Of a DNA stretch of 64,000 bases, positions 21,011-28,638 are shown in pieces. Position numbers and translations under genes: made by a program. The stretch is from Streptomyces bikiniensis (GTDB lineage Bacteria > Actinomycetota > Actinomycetes > Streptomycetales > Streptomycetaceae), in NCBI GenBank assembly GCA_000716465.1, contig JNWL01000012.1, positions 57,777 through 121,776 on the forward strand. The letters are read 5' to 3'. Below the pieces are notes generated by a model. It ran no database searches and was not told where the DNA came from. It saw only the letters and a list, made by a program, of their open reading frames with translations. Numbering within the stretch: the stretch's first letter is position 1; each line of letters opens with the position of its first letter.

Positions 21011-21042
21011 CGAATCCCGCCCCCTGGTGGGGACGGGATTCG
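21011..21042 (-). terminator. Terminator after the second tRNA-Ala
   Basis: A 9-bp stem (21011-21019 with 21034-21042), one mismatch, then 4 more bp (21021-21024 with 21029-21032) around a TGGT loop. It starts 8 bp past the tRNA 3' end. Confidence 0.8.
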
Positions 21043-21049
21043 GTGACTG

Positions 21050-21122
21050 TGGAGCTAAGGAGAATTGAACTCCTGACCTCCTGCATGCCATGCAGGCGCT
21101 CTACCAACTGAGCTATAGCCCC
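21050..21122 (-). tRNA. tRNA-Ala (anticodon GGC), second copy
   Basis: 73 nt, identical to 19040-19112, with the same anticodon loop ATGGCAT and no encoded CCA. The two copies are 1,937 bp apart and in the same orientation. Its terminator differs in sequence from that of the first copy. Confidence 0.96.
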
Positions 21123-21227
21123 TCGTGTTCTTCGCGCTCCGCGCTGCGAACAAGAAGAACTCTAGCCTGTGACCTGCCGGAAAGTGAAATCCGGGTCCGG
21201 CGGGCCCGCCGCGGGGCTCGACGGGGC

Positions 21228-21881
21228 TCAGTCGTCGTCGCCGAGGACCGGCTCGGGCAGTGTGCCGGCGTTGTGCTCCATCAGGCGCCAGCCGCGCGCG
21301 CCCTCGCCGAGGACGGACCAGCAGCAGTTCGAGAGCCCGCCCAGGCTCTCCCAGTGCCGGGACTCCAGGCCCAGGAGCCGGCCGATGGTGGTACGGATGG
21401 TGCCGCCGTGGCTGACCACGACGAGCGTGCCGTTGTCCGGGAGCTTGTCGGCGTGCTCCAGGACCACGGGAGCGGCCCGGTCGGCCACCTCGGTCTCCAG
21501 CTCGCCGCCGCCCCGGCGCACGGGCTCGCCGCGCTTCCACGCGGCGTACTGCTCGCCGTACCGCGCCACGATCTCGTCGTGGGTCAGTCCCTGCCACTCC
21601 CCCGCGTACGTCTCGCGCAGCGCGGCGTCGTGGGCGACGTCGTGGCCGGTGAGCGCGGCGAGCTCGGCGGCGGTGGCCGCCGCCCGCTTGAGGTCGGAGG
21701 CCACGATGGCGTCCGGCTGGAGCGCGGCGAGTAGCCGTGCGGCCCGGCGTGCCTGGGCGACGCCGGTCTCCGTCAGCTCGATGTCGGTCGAGCCCTGGAA
21801 GCGCCGCTCCAGGTTCCAGGAGGTCTGGCCGTGGCGCCAGAGGACGATGCGGCGGCCGGTGCCGCCCCTGGTGGCGCTCAG
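21228..21881 (-). CDS. Histidine phosphatase family protein (GpgP/phosphoglycerate mutase-like), CTG start
   Basis: 217 residues if it begins at CTG 21881-21879. The catalytic RHG motif is 'IVLWRHGQTSWNLERRFQG' (about residues 11-29), followed by 'ETYAGEWQGLTHDEI' and the second His in 'VVSHGGTIR'. The open frame upstream of the RHG motif has no ATG, GTG or TTG before a stop, so an ATG-type start would remove the catalytic histidine. The CTG overlaps the rsfS stop as CTGA, like the ATGA/GTGA overlaps seen elsewhere here, suggesting coupled translation. In mycobacteria the gene after nadD-rsfS encodes glucosyl-3-phosphoglycerate phosphatase; the substrate here is inferred only from that order. 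Confidence 0.82.
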   Translation of the reverse strand: MSATRGGTGRRIVLWRHGQTSWNLERRFQGSTDIELTETGVAQARRAARLLAALQPDAIVASDLKRAAATAAELAALTGHDVAHDAALRETYAGEWQGLTHDEIVARYGEQYAAWKRGEPVRRGGGELETEVADRAAPVVLEHADKLPDNGTLVVVSHGGTIRTTIGRLLGLESRHWESLGGLSNCCWSVLGEGARGWRLMEHNAGTLPEPVLGDDD

Positions 21882-22345
21882 CTCAGCTCACCGTCCGGTC
21901 CGTCGGGGAGGCCGGAGGCGTGGCCGGAGGTGTCGACGCCGGTCAGGGCGGCGTGCTCGGCGCCCTTGCCACGGGTCTTCACGGCGTCCTCGGGCAGCTC
22001 CAGCTCGGGGCAGTCCTTCCACAGCCGCTCCAGGGCGTAGAAGACCCGCTCCTCGCTGTGCTGGACGTGGACGACGATGTCGACGTAGTCCAGCAGGATC
22101 CAGCGCGCGTCGCGGTCGCCCTCGCGGCGGACCGGCTTGGCGCCGAGTTCCTTGAGCAGTCGCTCCTCGATCTCGTCGACGATCGACTTGACCTGGCGGT
22201 CGTTGGGCGCGGAGGCGAGCAGGAAGGCGTCGGTGATCGACAGCACGTCGCTGACGTCGTACGCGATGATGTCGTGCGCGAGCCGGTCGGCGGCCGCCTG
22301 GGCGGCGGTCTTGACGAGCTCGATGGAACGGTCCGTAGCGGTCAC
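21878..22345 (-). CDS. rsfS: Ribosome silencing factor RsfS/Iojap
   Basis: 155 residues. 'AHDIIAYDVSDVLSITDAFLLASAPNDRQVKSIVDEIEE' and 'DARWILLDYVDIVVHVQHSEERVFYALERLW' are the RsfS core (about 23-115). RsfS binds L14 and blocks joining of ribosomal subunits when nutrients are short. The ~35-residue C-terminal tail is poorly conserved, Gly/Asp/Ser-rich and ends in GELS. The start is GTG. The stop is overlapped by the CTG of the phosphatase. Confidence 0.95.
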   Translation of the reverse strand: MTATDRSIELVKTAAQAAADRLAHDIIAYDVSDVLSITDAFLLASAPNDRQVKSIVDEIEERLLKELGAKPVRREGDRDARWILLDYVDIVVHVQHSEERVFYALERLWKDCPELELPEDAVKTRGKGAEHAALTGVDTSGHASGLPDGPDGELS

Positions 22346-22417
22346 AAGCAGGCTTTCGTCGGCGGTCCAGTACCCCTCCAGGGTCTCACGGACCGCCGAC
22401 GGCGCCGTCTGGCTTTT

Positions 22418-22443
22418 CCGGGGCGCGGCCGGCGGCGCCCCGG
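22418..22443 (-). terminator. Hairpin between the LCP-like gene and rsfS
   Basis: A 9-bp stem (22418-22426 with 22435-22443) with an 8-nt loop, about 30 bp past the LCP-like stop. The flanking T-run is on the plus-strand 5' side, so as a minus-strand terminator it lacks a T-tract. Confidence 0.5.
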
Positions 22444-22474
22444 TCGGCCCCGGCCATGATCCGCCGGACAGGCC

Positions 22475-24280
22475 CTAGCCGGCTCCGGAGGCCTTGTAGT
22501 CGCGGCCCAGGACGACGGTGACGGCGGCCGTCCCCGTGGTCTCGCCCTTGCGGACCGAGGTGTCCGGCAGGCCCAGCGTCTTGGCGACCTCGGCGGCCGC
22601 CGCCTTCCGGGCGTCGTCACCGTAGAGGACCTGCGACTTCTCCTGGGCCGGTGCCCCGGTGGCGCCCACGATGGCGTAGCCGCCGTTGGCCAGTACGATC
22701 CGGGCCGCCTCGGCGGCGTTCCTGCCGGAGCCGTCCTTCAGGGAGACGCGGGTGATGCCGTCCGCCTCGGGGGCGGTGACCTTGCCTCCGAGGATGTCCT
22801 TCACGACGCTGTCGCTCGCGCCGTCGGTCAGGGCGCCGTCCTCCTCCACCGGGAGCACGGCCGTCTTGTAGGCGCCTACCTTGGCGTGTTCGGCGAGCTT
22901 GGCCAGGGAGGCGCCGAGGTCCTTCTCGGGGAGCGAGGGGTCGAGGATCTGCTGGAGGGTCTCGATGGTGACCGTGGCGGCCGCGGGGTCGTCGGAGATC
23001 TTCCGCAGCACTCCGTACAGGACCTGACCGAAGCGCTGGAGCTGCTTGGCGTCGGCCTCGCCGGGGGCCCGGTAGGTGGCGTAGGCGACGGCGGCGCGGC
23101 CGTTCAGCGTCTGCTTCTCGCCCTGCTTGACGAGTGGCTCGCCGCCCTTGGGGGCGGGCACGTCGGTGTCGGTGTCGGTCTCGATGCCGCTGACGACCTC
23201 GACCAGGTTCTCCAGGTACGGGGTGTCCAGGCGCCAGGTGCCGGTGATCCTGGTGCCGAGGAGGTTGCCGATCGACTCCCGGGTGCCGCTGGAGCCGTCG
23301 TCCTCGACCGACTTGCCGAGGGTGGTCGCGGAGCCCTCGGCGTCGGCGACGACGACGGAGTTGGGGAGCAGGACGGTGGTGCCCTGGCGGGTGGTCGCGT
23401 TCTCCACGAGGAGGGCGGTGGAGGTTCCGCCGTTCGCGGTGTCGTGGAGGTGGACCACGATGGTGTCGCGCTTCTGGGGGCCGGTCGCGGTACCCCCCTT
23501 CTCCTCGGGGGCGGAGGTGCCGGGGAGCAGACCCGCGGACCACAGGTAGCCGACGCCGCCGACGGCGGCGAGCACGAGGACGACGACGAGCGCGACGATC
23601 CGGTTGCGGCCCCGCCGCCTGGCCTCCTCGCGCCGCTCCGAGCGGCTCTCGGTGAACTTGAGCCAGTCGATGACGTCCTCGGAGTCCTCGTCGGGCTCCT
23701 CGATGAACGAGAACTGCTCGGTGCGGTACTCGCGGTCGTCGCCGCCCGTACGGGACGGGGCGGGGCGCTCGGAGGGGGTCCGACCCGGGGCGGACCGTTC
23801 GGAGGCGGGGCGCTGGCCGGGGACGCCGGGCGGGGCGGCGACGGGCGCGGCCGGGGCCTCGGGGGCCGGCCGGACGGACTCGGACCGGACCTGCGGCTGG
23901 GCCTGCGGCTCAGGACGGTGCTGCGGCTGGGTCTGGGGCTGCTGCGGCTGGACGGCCCACTGCTGTCCGGTCCCGGCCCCCGTCCCGGCGTCGTAGGAGT
24001 CGTAGGAGGGGTAGGCGTAGCCCTGCTGCCCGTACGGGTCGTACGAGGGCTGCTGCGGCTGCTGGGCCTGCTGCGGCTGCTGCTGGGCGTAGGGGTCGTA
24101 GCCGTACGTCTGCTGCTGTTGTTGCTGCTGCCGCGAAGGCTGCTGACCGTACGGGTCGTAGTGCTGCGCGGGCTGCTGCTGCGCCTGCGGCTGCTGGTAC
24201 ACCGGCTGTCCGTACTCGTCGTAGCCGATGATCTGCGGCTGCGGACGGTACGGATCGTACGGGTGCTGCTGGTCGTTCAC
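22475..24280 (-). CDS. LCP/LytR_C-type envelope protein with Gln/Tyr/Pro-rich cytoplasmic domain
   Basis: 601 residues. The first ~190 are cytoplasmic and low complexity, with repeated YDPYGQQ/YGYDPYAQQQ and a run of seven Gln, then an acidic patch ('EEPDEDSEDVIDW'). One membrane segment at about 228-250 is followed by an extracellular region with an LCP-like fold ('TIVVHLHDTANGGTSTALLV') and a C-terminal LytR_C domain of ~90 residues ('ITRVSLKDGSGRNAAEAARIVL'). LCP proteins move wall glycopolymers or capsule onto peptidoglycan. I cannot find the usual LCP catalytic arginine/aspartate motifs (e.g. RxDT...SIPRD), so the core may be degenerate. It lies between nadD and rsfS. Confidence 0.8.
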   Translation of the reverse strand: MNDQQHPYDPYRPQPQIIGYDEYGQPVYQQPQAQQQPAQHYDPYGQQPSRQQQQQQQTYGYDPYAQQQPQQAQQPQQPSYDPYGQQGYAYPSYDSYDAGTGAGTGQQWAVQPQQPQTQPQHRPEPQAQPQVRSESVRPAPEAPAAPVAAPPGVPGQRPASERSAPGRTPSERPAPSRTGGDDREYRTEQFSFIEEPDEDSEDVIDWLKFTESRSERREEARRRGRNRIVALVVVLVLAAVGGVGYLWSAGLLPGTSAPEEKGGTATGPQKRDTIVVHLHDTANGGTSTALLVENATTRQGTTVLLPNSVVVADAEGSATTLGKSVEDDGSSGTRESIGNLLGTRITGTWRLDTPYLENLVEVVSGIETDTDTDVPAPKGGEPLVKQGEKQTLNGRAAVAYATYRAPGEADAKQLQRFGQVLYGVLRKISDDPAAATVTIETLQQILDPSLPEKDLGASLAKLAEHAKVGAYKTAVLPVEEDGALTDGASDSVVKDILGGKVTAPEADGITRVSLKDGSGRNAAEAARIVLANGGYAIVGATGAPAQEKSQVLYGDDARKAAAAEVAKTLGLPDTSVRKGETTGTAAVTVVLGRDYKASGAG

Positions 24281-24299
24281 CGGTGCCCCTCCCCGAAGC

Positions 24300-24920
24300 T
24301 CACTGGCCGCGGTACAACTGGCGCTTGTCGATGTAGCGCACCACGCCGTCCGGCACCAGATACCAGACGGGATCGCCCTGCGCGACCCTCGCCCGGCAGT
24401 CGGTGGAGGAGATGGCGAGCGCGGGGACCTCGACGAGCGAGACCCCTCCCTTGGGCAGCCCGTCGTCGGTGAGGTCGTGCCCCGGGCGGGTGACGCCGAT
24501 GAAGTGGGCGAGCGAGAAGAGTTCCTCCGCGTCGCGCCAGGTGAGGATCTGCGACAGCGCGTCGGCCCCGGTGATGAAGAAGAGGTCCGAGTCGTCGTTG
24601 AGGGAGCGCAGGTCCCGCAGGGTGTCGATGGTGTAGGTCGCGCCGCCGCGGTCGATGTCGATCCGGCTGACCGAGAACTGCGGGTTGGACGCCGTGGCGA
24701 TGACCGTCATCAGATAGCGGTCCTCGGGCGCGGACACGGCCTTGTGGCTCTTCTGCCACGGTTGCCCGGTCGGCACGAACACCACCTCGTCGAGGTGGAA
24801 CAGGGCGGCGACCTCGCTGGCCGCCACCAGGTGTCCGTGGTGGATCGGGTCGAAGGTTCCGCCCATCACGCCGAGTCGGCGCTTGCCGCGCCCGCCAGTA
24901 GGCACTTCCTGCTCTCCCAT
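24300..24920 (-). CDS. nadD: Nicotinate-mononucleotide adenylyltransferase
   Basis: 206 residues from the ATG at 24920; a GTG at 24941 is also open. The nucleotidyltransferase signature '[15 protein letters not shown]' is near the N-terminus and 'ISSTDCR' (the ISSTxxR motif) near the C-terminus. NadD joins ATP and nicotinate mononucleotide to form deamido-NAD. The ATG at 24920 is preceded by a TAGGCT box 8 nt upstream and no SD, which fits a leaderless mRNA and favours this start. The next gene downstream is the LCP-like gene after 19 bp. Confidence 0.95.
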   Translation of the reverse strand: MGEQEVPTGGRGKRRLGVMGGTFDPIHHGHLVAASEVAALFHLDEVVFVPTGQPWQKSHKAVSAPEDRYLMTVIATASNPQFSVSRIDIDRGGATYTIDTLRDLRSLNDDSDLFFITGADALSQILTWRDAEELFSLAHFIGVTRPGHDLTDDGLPKGGVSLVEVPALAISSTDCRARVAQGDPVWYLVPDGVVRYIDKRQLYRGQ

Positions 24921-24928
24921 GCGTGCAG

Positions 24929-24934
24929 AGCCTA
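24929..24934 (-). promoter_or_regulatory. -10 box for a probable leaderless nadD mRNA
   Basis: TAGGCT ends 8 nt before the nadD ATG at 24920. No SD is present. Confidence 0.4.
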
Positions 24935-24971
24935 CTGGCACGGCGACGGCCGCCGGATCAGCGGTGCCGGT

Positions 24972-25133
24972 TCAGCGGTCGCGGTTGAAGCGGGTGGTGA
25001 TCCACAGCAGCAGAAGCAGGGCGCCCAGGGCACCGAAGCCGGTGAGGTAGGGGTTGAGGCTTTCGTGGTTGCCGCCGTGCTCGGCACCCTCGGCGAGGGT
25101 GACCAGGTGGGCGGCGGCGCTGTGGAGGCTCAT
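24972..25133 (-). CDS. Small membrane protein of unknown function
   Basis: 53 residues from the ATG at 25133 ('MSLHSAAAHLVTLAEGAEHG'). One C-terminal membrane segment ('PYLTGFGALGALLLLLWITTRF') is followed by a basic tail (NRDR). Small His-containing N-terminal half. It ends 52 bp upstream of the nadD ATG on the same strand. Size and topology suggest a membrane-associated microprotein; no family recognised. Confidence 0.7.
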   Translation of the reverse strand: MSLHSAAAHLVTLAEGAEHGGNHESLNPYLTGFGALGALLLLLWITTRFNRDR

Positions 25134-25216
25134 CTTCGGCAGACCTAACGATCGGGGATGGGAGCGGAGACTTCGCGCACATCGTATGCGGGGCATCCGG
25201 ACGCGCTCACGCCGAC

Positions 25217-25453
25217 TCAGGCGTTCGCGTCGCGCTCCGTGTTGTCGCCCGTCCCGGCGGTGCCGTCCCCGCCCGGGGCGGCCGTGTCGCCGGTGTCGCC
25301 GGTGCGGTAGCCGCGCAGCAGGAACCAGGCGAGCAGGACCCCGCCCACGATCGAGGCGAGCAGCACGGTCCGGAGCGTGTCGCCCGGTCCCTGGTCCGCG
25401 GCGGCGGCGAGCAGGGCGGCCGCGGCGTCGATGGTGGCGGCTGTGTCCGGCAT
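25217..25453 (-). CDS. Small single-pass membrane protein of unknown function
   Basis: 78 residues: an Ala-rich N-terminus ('TIDAAAALLAAAADQGPGD'), one membrane segment at about 29-47 ('VLLASIVGGVLLAWFLLRGY') and a Gly/Asp/Thr-rich acidic tail. ATG at 25453. It is divergent from the M48 protease gene (128-bp gap). No known domain. Confidence 0.65.
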   Translation of the reverse strand: MPDTAATIDAAAALLAAAADQGPGDTLRTVLLASIVGGVLLAWFLLRGYRTGDTGDTAAPGGDGTAGTGDNTERDANA

Positions 25454-25581
25454 GTCGGTCGTGCCCTTCGGTCGTCCTCGGTGCCCGAGTTATCCACAGG
25501 CCCCGCCCCACGGTAGCGCCAGCGCCTAGTCTGGGGGCAGTCAGGGGGACGAGCACCGACTCGTACGAACAGGGGGCATCC

Positions 25582-26700
25582 ATGACCGAGAACGACCACG
25601 GGAGCGCGCCGAGCAGGCAGCGGAAGCGGTTCCCGGGCATCTCCTCGCGGGCCTACGAGCATCCGGCCGACCGCTCGGCGCTGGTGGCGCTGCGCAAGCT
25701 CAGCGGCTTCGACACGGCCTTCAAGGCACTCAGCGGGCTGTTGCCGGAGCGCAGTCTGCGACTTCTCTACCTCTCGGACTCCGTCCGGGTGAGCGACGCG
25801 CAGTTCAGTCACCTCAACGACATGCTGCGGGACGCCTGTTACATCCTGGACCTGGAGAAGGTCCCGCCGATGTACGTGACGCAGGACCCGAAGCCCAACG
25901 CGATGTGCATCGGTCTGGACGAGCCGATCATCGTGCTCACCACCGGCCTCGTGGAGCTCCTCGACGAGGAGGAGATGCGGGCCGTCGTCGGCCACGAGGT
26001 GGGGCACGCCCTCTCCGGGCACGCCGTGTACCGCACGGTCCTGCTGTTCCTCACCAATCTGGCGCTCAAGATCGCCTGGATTCCGCTGGGGACGGTCGCG
26101 ATCACGGCCATCGTGACGGCGCTGCGCGAGTGGTTCCGCAAGTCGGAGCTCTCCGCCGACCGGGCCGGGCTGCTCGTCGGGCAGGACGTGCGGGCCTCGA
26201 TGCGCGGTCTGATGAAGATCGCCGGCGGCAACCACCTGCACGAGATGAACGTGGACGCGTTCCTCGCCCAGGCCGACGAGTACGAGAAGGCCGGGGACCT
26301 GCGGGACTCGGTCCTGAAGATCCTCAACGTGCTGCCGCGCTCGCACCCCTTCACGGCCGTCCGGGCGGCGGAGCTGAAGAAGTGGTCGGAGAGCCGGGAC
26401 TTCCAGCGGATCATGGACGGGCACTACCCGAAGCGCTCGGAGGACAAGGACGCCTCGGTCTCGGACTCCTTCCGCGAGTCGGCCGGGCACTACGCCGAGA
26501 CCGTGCGGAACAGCAAGGATCCGCTGTTCAAGCTGGTCGGGGACATAGCCGGCGGCGCCGGTGACCTGGCGGGCGACCTGGGCGGCCGGCTGCGCAACCG
26601 GTTCGGCGGCCAGGGCTCCGCGAAGGCGGACGGCGGCAAGGCCTCGGCCGGGGACGACGAGGCCCGGGGCGACGCCGGGAACGGTCAGAACGAGGGCTGA
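25582..26700 (+). CDS. M48 family metalloprotease
   Basis: 372 residues from the ATG at 25582, with AGGGGG 6 nt upstream; a longer open frame to 25054 is antisense to the small membrane genes and is rejected. The zinc motif HExxH is 'VVGHEVGHALSGH' (about 135-147), followed by two membrane segments ('TVLLFLTNLALKIAWIPLG...') and the third-ligand region 'SELSADRAGLL' near residue 193. The active site is predicted to be cytoplasmic, as in HtpX-type proteases that degrade damaged membrane proteins. The C-terminus is Gly/Asp-rich. Its last 16 bp overlap the convergent gene at 26685. Confidence 0.88.
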   Translation: MTENDHGSAPSRQRKRFPGISSRAYEHPADRSALVALRKLSGFDTAFKALSGLLPERSLRLLYLSDSVRVSDAQFSHLNDMLRDACYILDLEKVPPMYVTQDPKPNAMCIGLDEPIIVLTTGLVELLDEEEMRAVVGHEVGHALSGHAVYRTVLLFLTNLALKIAWIPLGTVAITAIVTALREWFRKSELSADRAGLLVGQDVRASMRGLMKIAGGNHLHEMNVDAFLAQADEYEKAGDLRDSVLKILNVLPRSHPFTAVRAAELKKWSESRDFQRIMDGHYPKRSEDKDASVSDSFRESAGHYAETVRNSKDPLFKLVGDIAGGAGDLAGDLGGRLRNRFGGQGSAKADGGKASAGDDEARGDAGNGQNEG

Positions 26701-27770
26701 GCCCGCGGGGCCAGCGCTCCGCACAGCGAGGGGGCGGCGGGCCGGTCCGTGGCGTACGGGTCGGTGACCGCCGGGCCGCCGCCCGCCTCGGCGGCCCGCG
26801 CCCCCGCCAGGAGCGGCTTCAGGGAGCCCGTGGTGTCCGTGTCGCAGGCCTGCGGTCCGGCCTCCGAGGTGCTGCTCAGGAGCTCGGCGCGGTGCGCCCG
26901 CAGGTCCTCGCGGTCGAAGCGGAAGTGCACCACGCGGTGGACGGTGAAGAGGGACGCCGCGGCCACCGGTCCGGCGCCTCGGGCAGCCGGGCGGAGGGCG
27001 TAGGTGTACGTGTGGTCCGCCGTGACGTCCAGGGTGTCGGGTCCGGTCTCCTCGAAGCGGAGGGTGCCCTGGACCCGGACGGCGGGGTCCGCGAGGGCGA
27101 CCTCCCGGGGGTCGAAGCGGACGAGCCAGGCGGCGAGGGCGTGGCGGCCGTCGTCGGCGGGCGTTTCGACGCTCCGGTCGAACTGCGCCAGCTGGTCGGG
27201 GTCGAGCAGCAGGCGTACGGGCCGCACGGTGGCGCCGCTCAGGACCTCGGGGTCCAGGGAGGAGGCGGTGAGGTACTTCCTGGCGATGTCGAGGGCGGCG
27301 ACGACCTGGCTCGCGGCGAAGTGGGTGGTGCGTCCGGCGACCGGCAGGTTGACGCCGGCGGCTCCGACGCGGTACTCGGCGGCCGGGCTGCGGGCGAAGA
27401 GCCACGCGGGTTCGCCGCCGGGGACGGGGTCCCGGGGGGCGAGCCGGACGAGGGTGGTCCGCAGGGGTTCGGCGCGCTGGTCGACGGGGGGCTGGTAAGG
27501 GTTGCGGACGCCCAGGTAGACGGCGGTGCCGAAGGCGAGGAGGACGAGCAGGACGAGCAGGAACGCCTGGCGGGAGCCGCTCCGGGCGGTTTCGGTGGGG
27601 AGGCTGCGGACGGCCTGGGCGTGTTCGCCCATCCGCTCCCGGGCCGAGAACTCCTGAAGGTGGGCAGCACGGACGAACGCCTCGTCGAAGACGACGGATC
27701 GGTACTCGTCCTCACCACCGCCGGGGAACCCCTCGGGTGTCCCCTCAGGCGGGTCGCCACGCCCTGCCAT
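26685..27770 (-). CDS. Single-pass membrane protein with extracellular domain (paralogue of 27966-28526 at its N-terminus)
   Basis: 361 residues from the ATG at 27770. The cytoplasmic part contains 'VVFDEAFVRAAHLQEFSARERM', almost the same as a motif in the next gene. One membrane segment (about 68-88, 'AFLLVLLVLLAFGTAVYLGV') is followed by a ~270-residue extracellular domain with 'HFAASQVVAALDIARKYLTASSLDP' and 'VRLLLDPDQLAQFDRSV'. No enzyme motif is visible. A TACCCT box ends 6 nt before the ATG, suggesting a leaderless mRNA. I recall it as a conserved streptomycete protein of unknown function. Confidence 0.75.
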   Translation of the reverse strand: MAGRGDPPEGTPEGFPGGGEDEYRSVVFDEAFVRAAHLQEFSARERMGEHAQAVRSLPTETARSGSRQAFLLVLLVLLAFGTAVYLGVRNPYQPPVDQRAEPLRTTLVRLAPRDPVPGGEPAWLFARSPAAEYRVGAAGVNLPVAGRTTHFAASQVVAALDIARKYLTASSLDPEVLSGATVRPVRLLLDPDQLAQFDRSVETPADDGRHALAAWLVRFDPREVALADPAVRVQGTLRFEETGPDTLDVTADHTYTYALRPAARGAGPVAAASLFTVHRVVHFRFDREDLRAHRAELLSSTSEAGPQACDTDTTGSLKPLLAGARAAEAGGGPAVTDPYATDRPAAPSLCGALAPRAQPSF

Positions 27771-27776
27771 ACCTTC

Positions 27777-27782
27777 AGGGTA
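27777..27782 (-). promoter_or_regulatory. -10 box for a probable leaderless mRNA of the 26685-27770 gene
   Basis: TACCCT ends 6 nt before the ATG. A weak TTTACC lies 16 nt further upstream. The spacing is the same as at the leuS leader peptide. Confidence 0.45.
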
Positions 27783-27965
27783 GGTCTGCGGGGGCTTCGG
27801 TAAACGCCCAGGTACACGACAAGTTCCGAGGAATTCCGCCATCGGGGTCACACGGGGAGTGACGGGGCGCTCACGGAAACGCAGCGGGGTCACGGCCCGG
27901 CGAGGGCTCGGAGAAGGTGCGGGGCGGTCCCGGGGCCGATTCGGATCCGGAGGGCCGGGTGAGGG

Positions 27966-28526
27966 CTATCCGGGGGACGCGGAGCGTACGGCGGGGGCGT
28001 GGGCCGCGGGCGGGGCCGGGTTCGGGGTCGGTGCGTCGACCCCGGTGGTGGCGGGCGGCGGGACCTGGTCCTGGCGGTTGGCGGCGGCGCCCCGGTAGAC
28101 GGCGCTGAAGGCGAGGGCGACCATGCCGACCCCCATGACGAGGGCGAGGACCCAGGCGACGGGCCGGTGCCAGCGGGCGCTGCCCCGGTAGGGGCGCAGG
28201 GCGCCGCCGTGGGGCCCGTAGGGGCTGTCGTCGTCACCGATGTCGTCGGGCTCGTAGGTGAGGCCCAGCGGGTCGTGGCCGTCCTCGTAGAGGTCGTCGT
28301 CGGCCGGCCCGCCGCCCGCGCGGGCGCGGGCCGACTCGGCCTCGGCACGGGCCTGGGCGGCGGCGAGGAGCCGCTCGACCGCGGTCGGCTCGTGGACGGG
28401 GGCGGCCCGGACGAACTCCTCGTCGAAGACCACGGCGGCGTGGACCTCGTCAGCGCCTCCGCGGTCGACAGAGTCCTCGGGGTCTCCGCCGTTCTGGAAC
28501 GGCCTGTCCCCCACGTCGTCCGGCAC
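27966..28526 (-). CDS. Single-pass membrane protein sharing the VVFDExFVRAA motif
   Basis: 186 residues. 'AAVVFDEEFVRAAPVHEPTAVERLLAAAQARAEAESARARA' (about 30-70) resembles the N-terminus of the protein at 26685-27770. An acidic stretch ('DDDLYEDGHDPLGLTYEPDDIGDDD') leads to one membrane segment at about 123-144 ('VAWVLALVMGVGMVALAFSAVY') and a short Pro/Ala-rich outer tail. Unlike its neighbour it has no folded extracellular domain. Same strand, ending 195 bp from its start. Function unknown. Confidence 0.72.
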   Translation of the reverse strand: MPDDVGDRPFQNGGDPEDSVDRGGADEVHAAVVFDEEFVRAAPVHEPTAVERLLAAAQARAEAESARARAGGGPADDDLYEDGHDPLGLTYEPDDIGDDDSPYGPHGGALRPYRGSARWHRPVAWVLALVMGVGMVALAFSAVYRGAAANRQDQVPPPATTGVDAPTPNPAPPAAHAPAVRSASPG

Positions 28527-28556
28527 GGGTTCAGGGTAGCCCCGGAAGGGGGTTTT

Positions 28557-28586
28557 GGGCAGGGAGAGTGCGAACCCTCCCTGCCC
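28557..28586 (-). terminator. Terminator hairpin after proA
   Basis: A perfect 10-bp stem (28557-28566 with 28577-28586) with a 10-nt loop, about 55 bp past the proA stop. Confidence 0.75.
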
Positions 28587-28638
28587 GTCCCGAAAGCCCG
28601 TACGTGGCGAAAAACGGAAGTGGATACCGAAGGAGGTG

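Noticed and set aside
19040..21122. Integrated element bounded by the tRNA-Ala copies
   Set aside because: No integrase, relaxase or phage gene lies between them, and codon usage of the two genes matches the surroundings.
25054..25581. Extension of the M48 protease frame upstream of 25582
   Set aside because: It is antisense to two small membrane-protein genes, and the ATG at 25582 has a good SD (AGGGGG).
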